Assembly (NCBI GenBank): GCA_030039575.1
Contig: JASHVH010000293.1
Location: 1-9,257, forward strand
DNA from: Acidimicrobiales bacterium
GTDB lineage: Bacteria; Actinomycetota; Acidimicrobiia; Acidimicrobiales; Palsa-688
DNA: 9,257 nt
Direction of reading: 5' to 3'
Shown: positions 1 through 7,268 of the stretch, in pieces
How positions within the stretch are numbered: position 1 is the stretch's first letter
Layout of the letters: each line of letters begins with the position of its first letter
Made by a program: the position numbers and the translations under genes
Notes under the pieces: model-generated
The model's input: the letters and a program-made list of their open reading frames with translations, nothing else
What the model was told of the DNA's origin: nothing
Database searches by the model: none

Positions 1-1219
1 ACACGCCGTCTTTCGTCAGCATTAGGCCCTGGACGATCCAGGGCTGGCGGCCGTTCTCGGTCAGCAACCAACCGGCCGTGTTCATGAAGAACGGGGCAAT
101 GGCAAACCAGCTAGCGAAAAAGAGGAACCGTCGGGACCGTTCCAGCCGGTGCCGCCAAACCGCCCAGCCTCCCCACAGGGCGAGGAGCAGGACGAGCGCC
201 GCTATATAAGCCATGACTCGCATCGACCAGTACTGGATGAAGACGTTCGGGACGTAATTGCCGGGGCCGTACTGCTTCTGGTACTGGGCATTTAGCGAGG
301 TGAGGCCCTCGACGGCACCGTTCCAGTGGTTGGTGGCGAGGAGCGAGAGCAAGTGAGGGATTTCGATGATCTGAGTTGGCGTGTGGTCGTTATTACCCCC
401 GCCGATCTGGAACGCGGAAAACGAACAGGGTTGGCAGTTGGTCCACTGTGCCTCCGCGGCGGCGATCTTCATCGGTTGGTATGTGGCCTCGATTACGCCG
501 AGCTCGCTACCCACGAACATGGCCAGGATTATGGCCGGCACGAGGACGACGAGCGAGATCTTGGCCGTGTGGCCGAAGGCCTCCACCGACTTCCCTTTTC
601 GAAGGTGCCACGCTGAGACGGCCAGCATTATCAGTGCCCCTGTTACAGCAGAGGCCAGGAGGACGTGAGCGTAACCCCACAAGAAGACCGGGTTGGTGAA
701 CAACGAGCCAATATTGGTGAGCTCGGCCCGGCCCGTTTTCGAATTGATTGTATAGCCGACAGGGTGTTGCATCCACGAGTTCGCCATCATGATGAACGCG
801 GCCGACAGGGTCGCGCCTGCTGCGACCATCCAGATGCATGCCAGGTGGATCCCTTTTGGCAGGCGGTCCCAGCCGAAGACCCATAAGCCCAGGAACGTCG
901 ACTCCAGGAAAAAGGCGGCCAGGCCCTCAAAGGCCAAGGGACCGCCGAAGACGTCACCCACGAAACGTGAGTAAGCCGACCAGTTCATCCCGAACTCGAA
1001 CTCCTGGACCAGCCCGGTGACAACCCCTATCGCCACGTTGATGAGCAGCAGGGTGCCGAAAAACCTCGTCAACCGCCGCATCTCGGGGTCGCCCGTGCGG
1101 TGCCAGATGGTCTGCATAATGGCGACGAAAAAAGCCAGCCCGATGGTGATCGGGACGAAAAGGAAATGATAGACAGTTGTGGACGCAAACTGAGCTCTCG
1201 ACAAGTCGACGGTCAGCAT
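1..1219 (-). CDS. cydA: Cytochrome bd quinol oxidase subunit I (partial, C-terminus beyond left edge)
   Basis: Catalytic subunit of the membrane-bound bd oxidase, which oxidises quinol and reduces oxygen to water. 406 codons are present and the 3' end is cut off by the window. By comparison with E. coli CydA, the heme ligands appear as His18 (b595), His185 and Met336 (b558). Glu98 and Glu106 match the conserved pair near the b595/d site, Lys251 and Glu256 match the Q-loop quinol residues, and Arg334 is next to the Met ligand. The GRQPW motif is at 390-394. Hydrophobic helices recur throughout. The distance from Lys251 to Met336 is much shorter than in E. coli, so this is the short Q-loop type. 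The Q-loop carries a CxxC (Cys262, Cys265). The ATG at 1219 shares its A with the cydC TAA stop and has a GAAAGGG site at 1227-1233, seven bases upstream. The cydB partner is not in the window. Confidence 0.96.
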   Translation of the reverse strand, partial: MLTVDLSRAQFASTTVYHFLFVPITIGLAFFVAIMQTIWHRTGDPEMRRLTRFFGTLLLINVAIGVVTGLVQEFEFGMNWSAYSRFVGDVFGGPLAFEGLAAFFLESTFLGLWVFGWDRLPKGIHLACIWMVAAGATLSAAFIMMANSWMQHPVGYTINSKTGRAELTNIGSLFTNPVFLWGYAHVLLASAVTGALIMLAVSAWHLRKGKSVEAFGHTAKISLVVLVPAIILAMFVGSELGVIEATYQPMKIAAAEAQWTNCQPCSFSAFQIGGGNNDHTPTQIIEIPHLLSLLATNHWNGAVEGLTSLNAQYQKQYGPGNYVPNVFIQYWSMRVMAYIAALVLLLALWGGWAVWRHRLERSRRFLFFASWFAIAPFFMNTAGWLLTENGRQPWIVQGLMLTKDGV

Positions 1220-1233
1220 TAAAGGACCCTTTC
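1217..1233 (-). promoter_or_regulatory. cydC stop/cydA start junction with ribosome binding site
   Basis: On the minus strand the cydC TAA (1221-1219) and the cydA ATG (1219-1217) overlap by one base as TAATG. A GAAAGGG site at 1227-1233 lies seven bases before the ATG, within cydC coding sequence. It fixes the cydA start and shows that transporter and oxidase are co-translated. Confidence 0.7.
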
Positions 1234-3102
1234 TGTGGCGATTTCTGGCCGTTCTGCAGCGGTTTCTCGGGCGAAGCGAGTTTCGCGAACCTCGGTAAAG
1301 CGGCTCTCACGTTCCCATTGCCTGGCATAAAAGCCGCCGGCCGTCACCAACTGGCCGTGAGTGCCCCGCTCGACGACGCGACCCCCGTCCAGCACCAGGA
1401 TCTCGTCCATCGTCCTCAGGGCCGCCAGCCGGTGCGTGATCATCACGGTCGTCTGGCCCCTGGTGACGTCGACCAGGTCCTCGACGAGTCCGTCAGCTGT
1501 GACCCCGTCGAGATGTTCCTCTGGTTCGTCAAGGATGAGCACGGGAAACCCGGCCAACAAAGTCCGGGCCACCCCTAGCCGCTGGCGCTGGCCTCCCGAC
1601 ATTCGGGCCCCGTGTTCGCCGACCTGGGTGTCGAGCCCGGCGGGGAGTTCGTCTACCCAGTCCGTGAGCCGGGCCCGCTCGACGGCAAAGTCCACTGCGT
1701 CGCCGCTAGCTTGGCGCCGGGCCAACAGGAGGTTCTCGCGCAGTGTGGTGTCGAATATGTGCGTGTCCTGCGCCGCCAGCCCCACGACGCGGCGGACGTC
1801 CTCGCCGGCCAGCTTTTCCAGTTCGGCCCCGTCCAGGGTGGCCGAACCCTCATAAGGCAAGAAGCGCAGCAACACGGCGGCCAGCGTCGACTTACCGGCG
1901 CCGCTGGGGCCGACGATGCCGACTCGGCGCCCGGGGGACAGGTCGAGGTCGACCCCGTCCAGGGCCCACGGCCTTTCCGATGAGTAGCGGGCGCGCAAGG
2001 CGCGCACGCGGAGGTTATGAGGGGCGGGGGCAAGGGGCTGGGGGACCTCAGGGTCGGCTACCACCGGGGGCGTGGCGGTCACGGCGAAGACCCTGGCGGC
2101 GCTGTGGCGGACGCGCTCCAGGCATTGAGCCGCCGCCGGCAGTCCCATCACGCTCTCGAAGGCCGCCAACGGGGTAAGGGCGAGGACCGCCAGCAGTGGG
2201 CCCTGGAGCCGTCCCGAGTGCACGGCCGGGACACCGACGAGCAATATGCCCCACACGGCCAGGCCGGTGAGGAGCGTGAGGAGGCCCGCTCCCACGCCGG
2301 CGGTTCGCGCCGTCGCGGTAGCTATCCGGGTGAGCTCGGCGTCGGCCGCCGAGACCCTGGCCAGTTGCGCATCGGTGGCACCAAACGCAACCAGCTCCGG
2401 CGCGCCCTCGAGCAGGTCCACCACCGACGCGCTCAGCTCGCCGCGAGCTGCCGCTTGCCTGTTTTCGCGCCGGCGGGCCAGGCAAAGTGCGTACCACGGC
2501 ACAAAAGCGGCGCCGAGAAGGAGAGCCACCGCGAGCACGATGGCGGCAGCGGGCAGGAAGTACCAGAGAAAAGCGACGGTCGGGATCCCCACGACGAACG
2601 CGATCGCGAACGGAGGGACGACCCGGAGCATGAGGTCCGACAACGTGTCCACGTCGCCGACCAGCCGGGCCAGCAAGTCCCCGCTGCGGAAAGCGGACAG
2701 CCCGGCCGGCGCCAGTGCCTCGAGGTGTTCATAGACATTGGCCCGCACATCGGCCATGAGCCGGAGCGTTGCATCGTGGCCGACGAGGCGCTCTTTATAC
2801 CGGAACAGGGCGCGCGAAATGGAGAAGAACTGCACCCCGACGATCGCCACCCCGAGCGCTACGACCGAAGGGTGCTGCGCCGCCCGCGATATGAGCCAGG
2901 CCGAGGTGGCCAGCAGGGCGATGCCGGAACCGGCGGCGCCCGCCCCGAGCAAAATGGCGGAACAGAGCCGGCCACGGGCGGGGCGGGTCAGCCGGAGCAC
3001 CTGGCCCACGGGGGCTCGTGTGGGCTCGGTGTTGCCAGTACCTCCGGTACCGATGCCTCCGGTGCCCATGCCTGCGGTACTCAAGCTCTCGAGGCGGGTC
3101 AC
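1219..3102 (-). CDS. cydC: CydDC ABC transporter, CydC half (thiol/heme exporter for cytochrome bd assembly)
   Basis: 627-residue fused membrane-plus-ATPase half-transporter. It pairs with CydD in the inner membrane; the heterodimer is needed for cytochrome bd maturation and has been reported to move cysteine/glutathione or heme. Membrane helices span roughly 45-335, with clear hydrophobic runs at 48-72, 80-96, 162-208 and 268-315. The ATPase domain has Walker A GPSGAGKS (398-405), Q-loop Gln445, signature MSGGQ (501-505), Walker B VLILDE (521-526) and H-loop His557. The D-loop region reads PEEHLD. The GTG start at 3102 is preferred because it overlaps the cydD stop as GTGA and has a GAGGTGG site at 3107-3113. 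An open frame continues upstream to 3579 but only as a shadow of cydD. The first 33 residues are a Gly/Thr-rich tail not expected in the family; the ATG at 3069 is the alternative start but lacks a well-spaced ribosome site. Confidence 0.93.
   Translation of the reverse strand: MTRLESLSTAGMGTGGIGTGGTGNTEPTRAPVGQVLRLTRPARGRLCSAILLGAGAAGSGIALLATSAWLISRAAQHPSVVALGVAIVGVQFFSISRALFRYKERLVGHDATLRLMADVRANVYEHLEALAPAGLSAFRSGDLLARLVGDVDTLSDLMLRVVPPFAIAFVVGIPTVAFLWYFLPAAAIVLAVALLLGAAFVPWYALCLARRRENRQAAARGELSASVVDLLEGAPELVAFGATDAQLARVSAADAELTRIATATARTAGVGAGLLTLLTGLAVWGILLVGVPAVHSGRLQGPLLAVLALTPLAAFESVMGLPAAAQCLERVRHSAARVFAVTATPPVVADPEVPQPLAPAPHNLRVRALRARYSSERPWALDGVDLDLSPGRRVGIVGPSGAGKSTLAAVLLRFLPYEGSATLDGAELEKLAGEDVRRVVGLAAQDTHIFDTTLRENLLLARRQASGDAVDFAVERARLTDWVDELPAGLDTQVGEHGARMSGGQRQRLGVARTLLAGFPVLILDEPEEHLDGVTADGLVEDLVDVTRGQTTVMITHRLAALRTMDEILVLDGGRVVERGTHGQLVTAGGFYARQWERESRFTEVRETRFARETAAERPEIATERVL
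3037..3081 (-). repeat. Three imperfect 15-base repeats in the cydC 5' end
   Basis: Three adjacent 15-base units (3037-3051, 3052-3066, 3067-3081) share a cctccggt-like core on the plus strand. Read as cydC they encode five-residue units STAGM, GTGGI and GTGGT, making a Gly/Thr-rich leader ahead of the first membrane helix. The copies differ at several positions, so they look older than the tandem repeat near 8951. Confidence 0.7.
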
Positions 3103-3113
3103 ACCACCACCTC
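3099..3113 (-). promoter_or_regulatory. cydD/cydC translational coupling junction with cydC ribosome binding site
   Basis: On the minus strand, the cydC GTG start (3102-3100) and the cydD TGA stop (3101-3099) share a GTGA. A GAGGTGG Shine-Dalgarno-like stretch sits at 3107-3113 inside the last cydD codons. This arrangement decides the cydC start and implies re-initiation after cydD. Confidence 0.75.
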
Positions 3114-4754
3114 GGTCAAGGACAGGTCGACGACTCGGTCGGCCAGCGCAATAAGGGCCGGGCGATGCGCCACCATGACGACTGTTCGGCCGTAAGCCAG
3201 CCGGCCGACGGCGTCGAGCACTACCGCTTCGGTCTGGCCGTCGAGGTTGGCGGTGGGCTCGTCCAGGAGCAAAAGAGCCGGGTCGCGGAGAAAAGCACGT
3301 GCCAGAGCGACCCGCTGGCGCTCCCCGGCCGAGAGCCCGGTGCCCCGCTCGCCCAGAAAGGTGCCGAGACCCCGAGGCAGCGCAACCACCAGTTCCGTGA
3401 GGCCGGCCGCCTCGATAGCGTTCTCGACCTCGCGGGCGCTGGCGCCGGGCCGGCCGAGGACGACATTGTCCGCAATGGTCCCGGCGAAAAGGTGAGGGCG
3501 CTGAGGGACCCACGCGATGCGTTTTCGCCACGCGTCGGGGTCCAGGTCGTACAGGTCGACATCGCCGGCGAGGACGCACCCCTCGTCAGGCTGCACGAAA
3601 CCGAGGAGCATGCTCAGCAACGTCGACTTGCCGCAGCCACTGGGCCCTGTCAGTGCCAGGAGCTCTCCCGGCCGGACTTCGAACGTGGCGCCGTCCACGG
3701 CCGGGTGGTCGCGGCCCGGGTACGTGAACCGGACAGAGTTGACCGATATCCCGGTCTGCGCCGGGTCGGGGACGTCAGAGCGCGACCCGCGGTGCGGCGT
3801 CGGGCCGTCCAGGAAGGCGAACACCTGCTCCGCTGCGCTCTTCCCCTCTGCGCTGGCGTGGAACTCGGCCCCCAACTGGCGCAGAGGAAAGTAAGCCTCG
3901 GGCGCCAGCACCAGCACGAACAGCGACGTTTGCAAACCGAGATGACCGGCCAGCAGGCGCAAGCCGATCGCTACGGCTACGAGGGCCACTGAGACGCTGG
4001 CCAAGAGCTCGAGCACCAGCGACGAGAGGAACGTGACGCGCAGGGCCGCCATCATCCTCTGTCGGTAAATGTCGGAAACGTCCCGAATTGTACGGAGCTG
4101 CGCCCTTGACCGGCCGAAGATCTTCAACGTCGTCAGCCCGGTGACGACGTCGAGGAAGTGGCCCGACAGAAGCTGCAAAGCCCGTATTTGCCGGTCCGTC
4201 CGCGCCTGGGTCTCCATGCCTACAAGAGCCATGAAGACGGGGACCAACGGGAGCGTCACCAGCATGATCAGCCCCGAGACCCAGTCGGCGCTGAAAACCG
4301 CCACCAGTACCGTCAGCGGGACGACACCCGCCAGGACGACCTGAGGCAGGTAACGGGCGTAGTAGCCGTCGAGGGCGTCGACCCCCCTCACCGCCAGCGT
4401 GGCCAGGTCACCTGAGCGGCCCGCCACCCGGCCGTCCGGCCCGAGAAGGGCGGCCCGCCGGACGAGGGCGGCCCGCAGGGTCGACTTCACCTTGGCCGAA
4501 CAACGGTTGGCCGCTAGCTCCTGGGACCAGGCGACCAGCGCCCGCAACGAAAAGACGCCAAGCAAGAGCGCCATCGGCACTTTCAGCTGTTGAAGGCCCT
4601 TCCCGTCGACGAACGCCCCGGCGATGACGGTGGCCAGCAGCCACGCCTGCGCCACGAGCAGGAGCCCCTTGCCCGTGCCGAGAAGGACCGATAGGCCGAG
4701 GTAGTTCCGCGCCGGACGGGCGCACTTCAACAGTCGCTGATCAACCGCGGTCAC
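3099..4754 (-). CDS. cydD: CydDC ABC transporter, CydD half
   Basis: 551-residue ABC half-transporter, the partner of CydC and the first gene of the minus-strand cyd operon. The membrane domain occupies about 15-290, with hydrophobic segments near 19-45, 58-70, 130-172 and 235-260. The coupling-end segment LAPEAYFPLRQLG (273-285) is typical of CydD. The ATPase domain has Walker A GPSGCGKS (360-367), Q-loop Gln408 in WVPQRPHLF, signature LSAGE (464-468), Walker B LLLLDE (485-490) and H-loop His520, so both halves of the transporter keep intact nucleotide-binding motifs. The GTG start at 4754 gives an N-terminus (VDQRLLKCARPARNYL) of the form usual for CydD; only a weak GGTGG lies upstream at 4761-4765. 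The stop overlaps the cydC start by four bases, which suggests translational coupling and balanced expression of the two halves. Confidence 0.93.
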   Translation of the reverse strand: MTAVDQRLLKCARPARNYLGLSVLLGTGKGLLLVAQAWLLATVIAGAFVDGKGLQQLKVPMALLLGVFSLRALVAWSQELAANRCSAKVKSTLRAALVRRAALLGPDGRVAGRSGDLATLAVRGVDALDGYYARYLPQVVLAGVVPLTVLVAVFSADWVSGLIMLVTLPLVPVFMALVGMETQARTDRQIRALQLLSGHFLDVVTGLTTLKIFGRSRAQLRTIRDVSDIYRQRMMAALRVTFLSSLVLELLASVSVALVAVAIGLRLLAGHLGLQTSLFVLVLAPEAYFPLRQLGAEFHASAEGKSAAEQVFAFLDGPTPHRGSRSDVPDPAQTGISVNSVRFTYPGRDHPAVDGATFEVRPGELLALTGPSGCGKSTLLSMLLGFVQPDEGCVLAGDVDLYDLDPDAWRKRIAWVPQRPHLFAGTIADNVVLGRPGASAREVENAIEAAGLTELVVALPRGLGTFLGERGTGLSAGERQRVALARAFLRDPALLLLDEPTANLDGQTEAVVLDAVGRLAYGRTVVMVAHRPALIALADRVVDLSLTEVVV

Positions 4755-4772
4755 GGTAAACCACCGCGGGCA

Positions 4773-4801
4773 AACCTACTGCCGGGCATCCGGGTGGCCA
4801 A
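4773..4801 (-). promoter_or_regulatory. Candidate promoter for the cyd operon
   Basis: On the minus strand, TTGGCC (4801-4796) and TAGGTT (4778-4773) are separated by 17 bases, a plausible but weak -35/-10 pair. The leader would be only about 12 bases before the cydD GTG. Such pairs arise by chance, so this is a low-confidence call. Confidence 0.22.
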
Positions 4802-4816
4802 ATCCTCCAGATCGGG

Positions 4817-4847
4817 TGAACAAGTCGCCCTACCTGAGGTTTATGAT
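4817..4847 (+). promoter_or_regulatory. Candidate promoter for the SDR/GMC/ndh operon
   Basis: A TATGAT at 4842-4847 matches five of six bases of a housekeeping -10. The best upstream -35 is TGAACA at 4817-4822 (four of six), with a slightly long 19-base spacer. This would give a leader of about 60 bases before the SDR ATG. The -10 is good and the -35 is weak. Confidence 0.35.
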
Positions 4848-4905
4848 TCGTCCTGGGAGTGCCCCCTCCGCGCGGCAATCCGGACAAAGGTGGCACCAGG
4901 ACAAC

Positions 4906-4919
4906 AGGAGAGGACCATG
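4906..4919 (+). promoter_or_regulatory. Ribosome binding site that sets the SDR start
   Basis: AGGAG at 4906-4910 lies six bases before the ATG at 4917. This strong, well-spaced site selects that ATG over the in-frame upstream start at 4794. Confidence 0.8.
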
Positions 4920-5684
4920 TCGCTCAAAGGAAAGGTGGCCATCGTAACCGGTGGCAACTCGGGCATCGGGAAGGCCATAACGCTGGCCCTGGCCGGAGCC
5001 GGCGCCAACGTCGCGATCGATTACGTTGCCAACGAGGAGGCCACCGAGGATCTCGAGAAGCAGGTAGCCGCCCTGGGCGACCAGGCCATCGGCGTCGATG
5101 CCGACGTAAGCAAGGTCTCCGACTTGCAAATGCTCATCGACCGCACGGTGAAAGAGCTAGGCCGGCTCGATGTCATGGTGAACAACGCCGGCATCGAAAC
5201 GCGGACCTCGGTCCTGGAGACGACCGAAGCGCAGTACGAGAAGGTTATGGAGATCAACCTGAAGAGCGCCTTTTTCGGCACCCAGCTGGCGGCGAAACAA
5301 ATGATCGCCCAGGGAAGTGGCGGGCGCATCATCAACATCAGCTCCGTCCACGAGGACTGGCCTATGCCCGGCAACGCTGCCTATTGCCTCTCCAAGGGCG
5401 GGATGCGGATGCTGACCCGCCAAGCCGGCCTGGAACTCGGCCCCCACAACATCACAGTGGTCGGCGTCGGGCCGGGCGCAGTGGCGACCCCGATCAACAC
5501 GTCGACACTCGAAAACCCCGAGAAGATGAAAGTCCTCGACGCCGCCATCCCACTCGGCCGTATGGCCCAGCCTGAGGAGATCGGCAGTGTGGTGGCGTTC
5601 CTGGCCAGCGACGGAGCCAGCTATTTGAACGCCACCACCGTCTTTGTCGACGCGGGCTTGATGCACAGCAGCCCCGGCCTGTAG
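4917..5684 (+). CDS. Short-chain dehydrogenase, glucose 1-dehydrogenase-like
   Basis: 255-residue classical SDR, the usual length for the family, predicted cytoplasmic. The Rossmann dinucleotide motif TGGNSGIG is at 11-18, NNAG at 89-92 and the structural Asn at 114. The catalytic set is Ser143, Tyr156 and Lys160 (YCLSK). The ISSVHE segment (141-146) and the Glu94 after NNAG resemble Bacillus glucose 1-dehydrogenase, so beta-D-glucose to gluconolactone with NAD(P) is the best guess. SDR substrate labels are unreliable, and another sugar or polyol is possible. Asp35 at the end of the second strand may favour NAD over NADP. It is the first gene of the plus-strand operon, 30 bases before the GMC gene. 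Context with an NADH dehydrogenase and a GH15 hydrolase fits a glucose-oxidising role. Confidence 0.9.
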   Translation: MSLKGKVAIVTGGNSGIGKAITLALAGAGANVAIDYVANEEATEDLEKQVAALGDQAIGVDADVSKVSDLQMLIDRTVKELGRLDVMVNNAGIETRTSVLETTEAQYEKVMEINLKSAFFGTQLAAKQMIAQGSGGRIINISSVHEDWPMPGNAAYCLSKGGMRMLTRQAGLELGPHNITVVGVGPGAVATPINTSTLENPEKMKVLDAAIPLGRMAQPEEIGSVVAFLASDGASYLNATTVFVDAGLMHSSPGL

Positions 5685-5703
5685 GGCTCCACTTAAACAG
5701 CAA

Positions 5704-5717
5704 AAGGAGGTCCCGTG
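5704..5717 (+). promoter_or_regulatory. Strong ribosome binding site for the GTG-start GMC gene
   Basis: AAGGAGG at 5704-5710, a full anti-SD match, lies four bases before the GTG at 5715. It supports a GTG start for a protein whose FAD motif begins ten residues in. Confidence 0.75.
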
Positions 5718-7268
5718 CCAGAGGACTACGACGTCATCATTATCGGTACCGGCGCCGGCGGGGGGACCCTCGCACACACCCTGGCGCCATCAGGCAAGCG
5801 GATCCTGCTCCTGGAACGAGGGGATTTCCTGCCCAGAGAGATGGACAACTGGAGCCCCGACGCAGTCTTCGTCGACGGCAAGTACGTCTCGCCGGACACG
5901 TGGTACGACAGCGAGGGGAACGCGTTCCAACCCCAGGTGCACTATTTTGTCGGCGGCGCCACCAAGCTGTACGGCGCCGCCCTCTACCGTTTGCGGCCGC
6001 AGGACTTTGGTGACATCCATCATATGGACGGGTTGTCGCCCGCCTGGCCGCTCGACTATGACGACTTCGAGCCCTGGTACACGAAAGCGGAGTGGCTGTA
6101 CCAGGTTCATGGCACCCGCGACGAGGACCCTACCGAGGGTCACTGGTCCAAGCCCTACCCGTGGCCCGCGGTCAGCCAGGAGGCCCGGCTGCAGGACATC
6201 TACGACGCCCTCAAAAAGAAGGGGTACCACCCGTTCTCTGCGCCCGTGGGGATCATGCTCGATGAGGCTGACCGGCCGCGCAGCAATTGCATCCGTTGTG
6301 CCTGGTGCGACGGCTACCCATGCCTCGTGCACGCCAAGTGCGATGCCGAGGTGATCGCCGTTCGGCCGGTGCTCGACCTGCCCAACGTCTCGTTGCTCGT
6401 CGACGCGGAGGTCTTGAGGCTCGAGACAGACCCGAGCGGGCGTACGGTAACTGGCGTCGTGGTGCAGCGAGACGGACAGGAGGAGGTGTACTCGGGCGAC
6501 ATCGTCGCCGTCTGCGCCGGGGCAAGCAACAGCGCCAAAATCCTGTTGCAGTCCGCCAATGACCAGCACCCGAAGGGGTTGGCCAACGGTTCGGACCAGG
6601 TCGGCCGCAACTACATGTTCCACAACTGCAAAGCCGTAGCCGCTCTGGGCAAAGAACTGAACCCTACCGTCTTTCAAAAAACGCTTGGCATCAATGACTT
6701 TTACCTGAGCAACAAACACCAACCGTGGCCTTTGGGCAACATCCAGATGATCGGGAAGTCCAACGCCGGCGCCATGAAGGGCGAGGAACCGAAGCTCACG
6801 ATGCTCGCCCCCCGCTGGAGCCTCGATGACGTAGCCGAACATTCGGTCGACTGGTGGCTCACCACCGAGGACTTACCGATGCCCGAAAACAGGGTCACCG
6901 TAGACAAAAACGGTGACGTCCACCTGGCGTACAAATCGACCAACGACAAAGAGGCCGAGGGCCTTTACGAGGAACTCAAGAAAGTCCTGAACCACGTCGG
7001 CCTGGCCCAGCACCACGTGCTGGACAAGAACTTCTACATGTGCATGAACGTCCCCATCGCCGGCGTCGCCCATCAAGCCGGCACCTGCCGCTTCGGTACG
7101 GACCCTGCCACCTCCGTGCTGGACGCCAATTGCAAGGCCCATGAGTTGGACAACCTTTACGTCGTCGATACCAGCTTTTTCCCCAGCATCGGCGCCGTGA
7201 ACCCGGCCCTGACCGCGATAGCCAATGCCATCCGGGTCGGGGAGCACCTGACGGAGCGGCTCGGATGA
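5715..7268 (+). CDS. GMC-family FAD-dependent oxidoreductase with a cysteine-rich segment
   Basis: 517-residue flavoprotein of the glucose-methanol-choline family. The FAD-binding motif GTGAGGG (11-17) is near the start, with the strand-end Glu34 in LLLERG. GGATKLYGAALYRLR (80-94) matches the family's flavin-contact region. The C-terminal GMC domain has the catalytic His453 in HQAGTCRFG and Asn496 in NPALT, the His/Asn arrangement also seen in choline and cholesterol oxidases. There is no signal peptide or Tat motif, so it should be cytoplasmic. Residues 192-209 hold five cysteines (C192, C195, C198, C203, C209), unusual for a simple oxidase and suggestive of a metal or iron-sulfur site. The substrate is unknown; a sugar or sugar acid is inferred from the neighbouring SDR and GH15 genes. 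Its TGA overlaps the next gene's ATG. Confidence 0.9.
   Translation: MPEDYDVIIIGTGAGGGTLAHTLAPSGKRILLLERGDFLPREMDNWSPDAVFVDGKYVSPDTWYDSEGNAFQPQVHYFVGGATKLYGAALYRLRPQDFGDIHHMDGLSPAWPLDYDDFEPWYTKAEWLYQVHGTRDEDPTEGHWSKPYPWPAVSQEARLQDIYDALKKKGYHPFSAPVGIMLDEADRPRSNCIRCAWCDGYPCLVHAKCDAEVIAVRPVLDLPNVSLLVDAEVLRLETDPSGRTVTGVVVQRDGQEEVYSGDIVAVCAGASNSAKILLQSANDQHPKGLANGSDQVGRNYMFHNCKAVAALGKELNPTVFQKTLGINDFYLSNKHQPWPLGNIQMIGKSNAGAMKGEEPKLTMLAPRWSLDDVAEHSVDWWLTTEDLPMPENRVTVDKNGDVHLAYKSTNDKEAEGLYEELKKVLNHVGLAQHHVLDKNFYMCMNVPIAGVAHQAGTCRFGTDPATSVLDANCKAHELDNLYVVDTSFFPSIGAVNPALTAIANAIRVGEHLTERLG

Larger units (their letters stand above)
4755..4916. promoter_or_regulatory. Divergent intergenic region between the cyd operon and the SDR/GMC/ndh operon
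   Basis: This is the only sizeable non-coding stretch in the window (162 bases) and must carry the 5' control of both operons. An open frame reads from 4794 into the SDR, but its first 41 residues do not look like SDR sequence and the strong ribosome site is at 4906. I saw no convincing long palindrome that would mark a regulator operator. The only recognisable pieces are candidate promoter hexamers on each strand and a lone GTGAACAAG at 4816-4824 resembling half of a Rex-type site. Confidence 0.6.

Noticed and set aside
2017..3195. Long plus-strand open frame of 392 codons opposite cydC
   Set aside because: It lies antisense to a well-supported CydC/CydD coding region, its translation is rich in Arg, Gly and Glu without domain motifs, and such frames are common in high-GC DNA.
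3103..3579. Upstream in-frame extension of cydC to 3579
   Set aside because: This part overlaps the CydD ATPase domain and translates to an Arg/Pro-rich shadow; the GTGA junction at 3102 explains the true start.
4815..4830. Rex operator
   Set aside because: Only one half (GTGAACAAG) is present; the inverted second half at the expected spacing is missing, so a site cannot be claimed.
4839..4860. Alternative-sigma (SigB/SigF-type) promoter, GTTT with GGGAGT 12 bases later
   Set aside because: The -10 part differs from GGGTAT at two positions and the spacing is at the short limit; the overlapping TATGAT is a better reading.
4794..4916. Upstream in-frame extension of the SDR to an ATG at 4794
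   Set aside because: SDRs of this group start a few residues before the Rossmann strand. The ATG at 4917 has a strong ribosome site, and the extension covers the likely promoter.
5790..6842. Minus-strand open frame of 350 codons opposite the GMC gene
   Set aside because: A shadow of the GMC gene; no recognisable motifs and no plausible ribosome site noted, while the plus strand shows a complete GMC protein.
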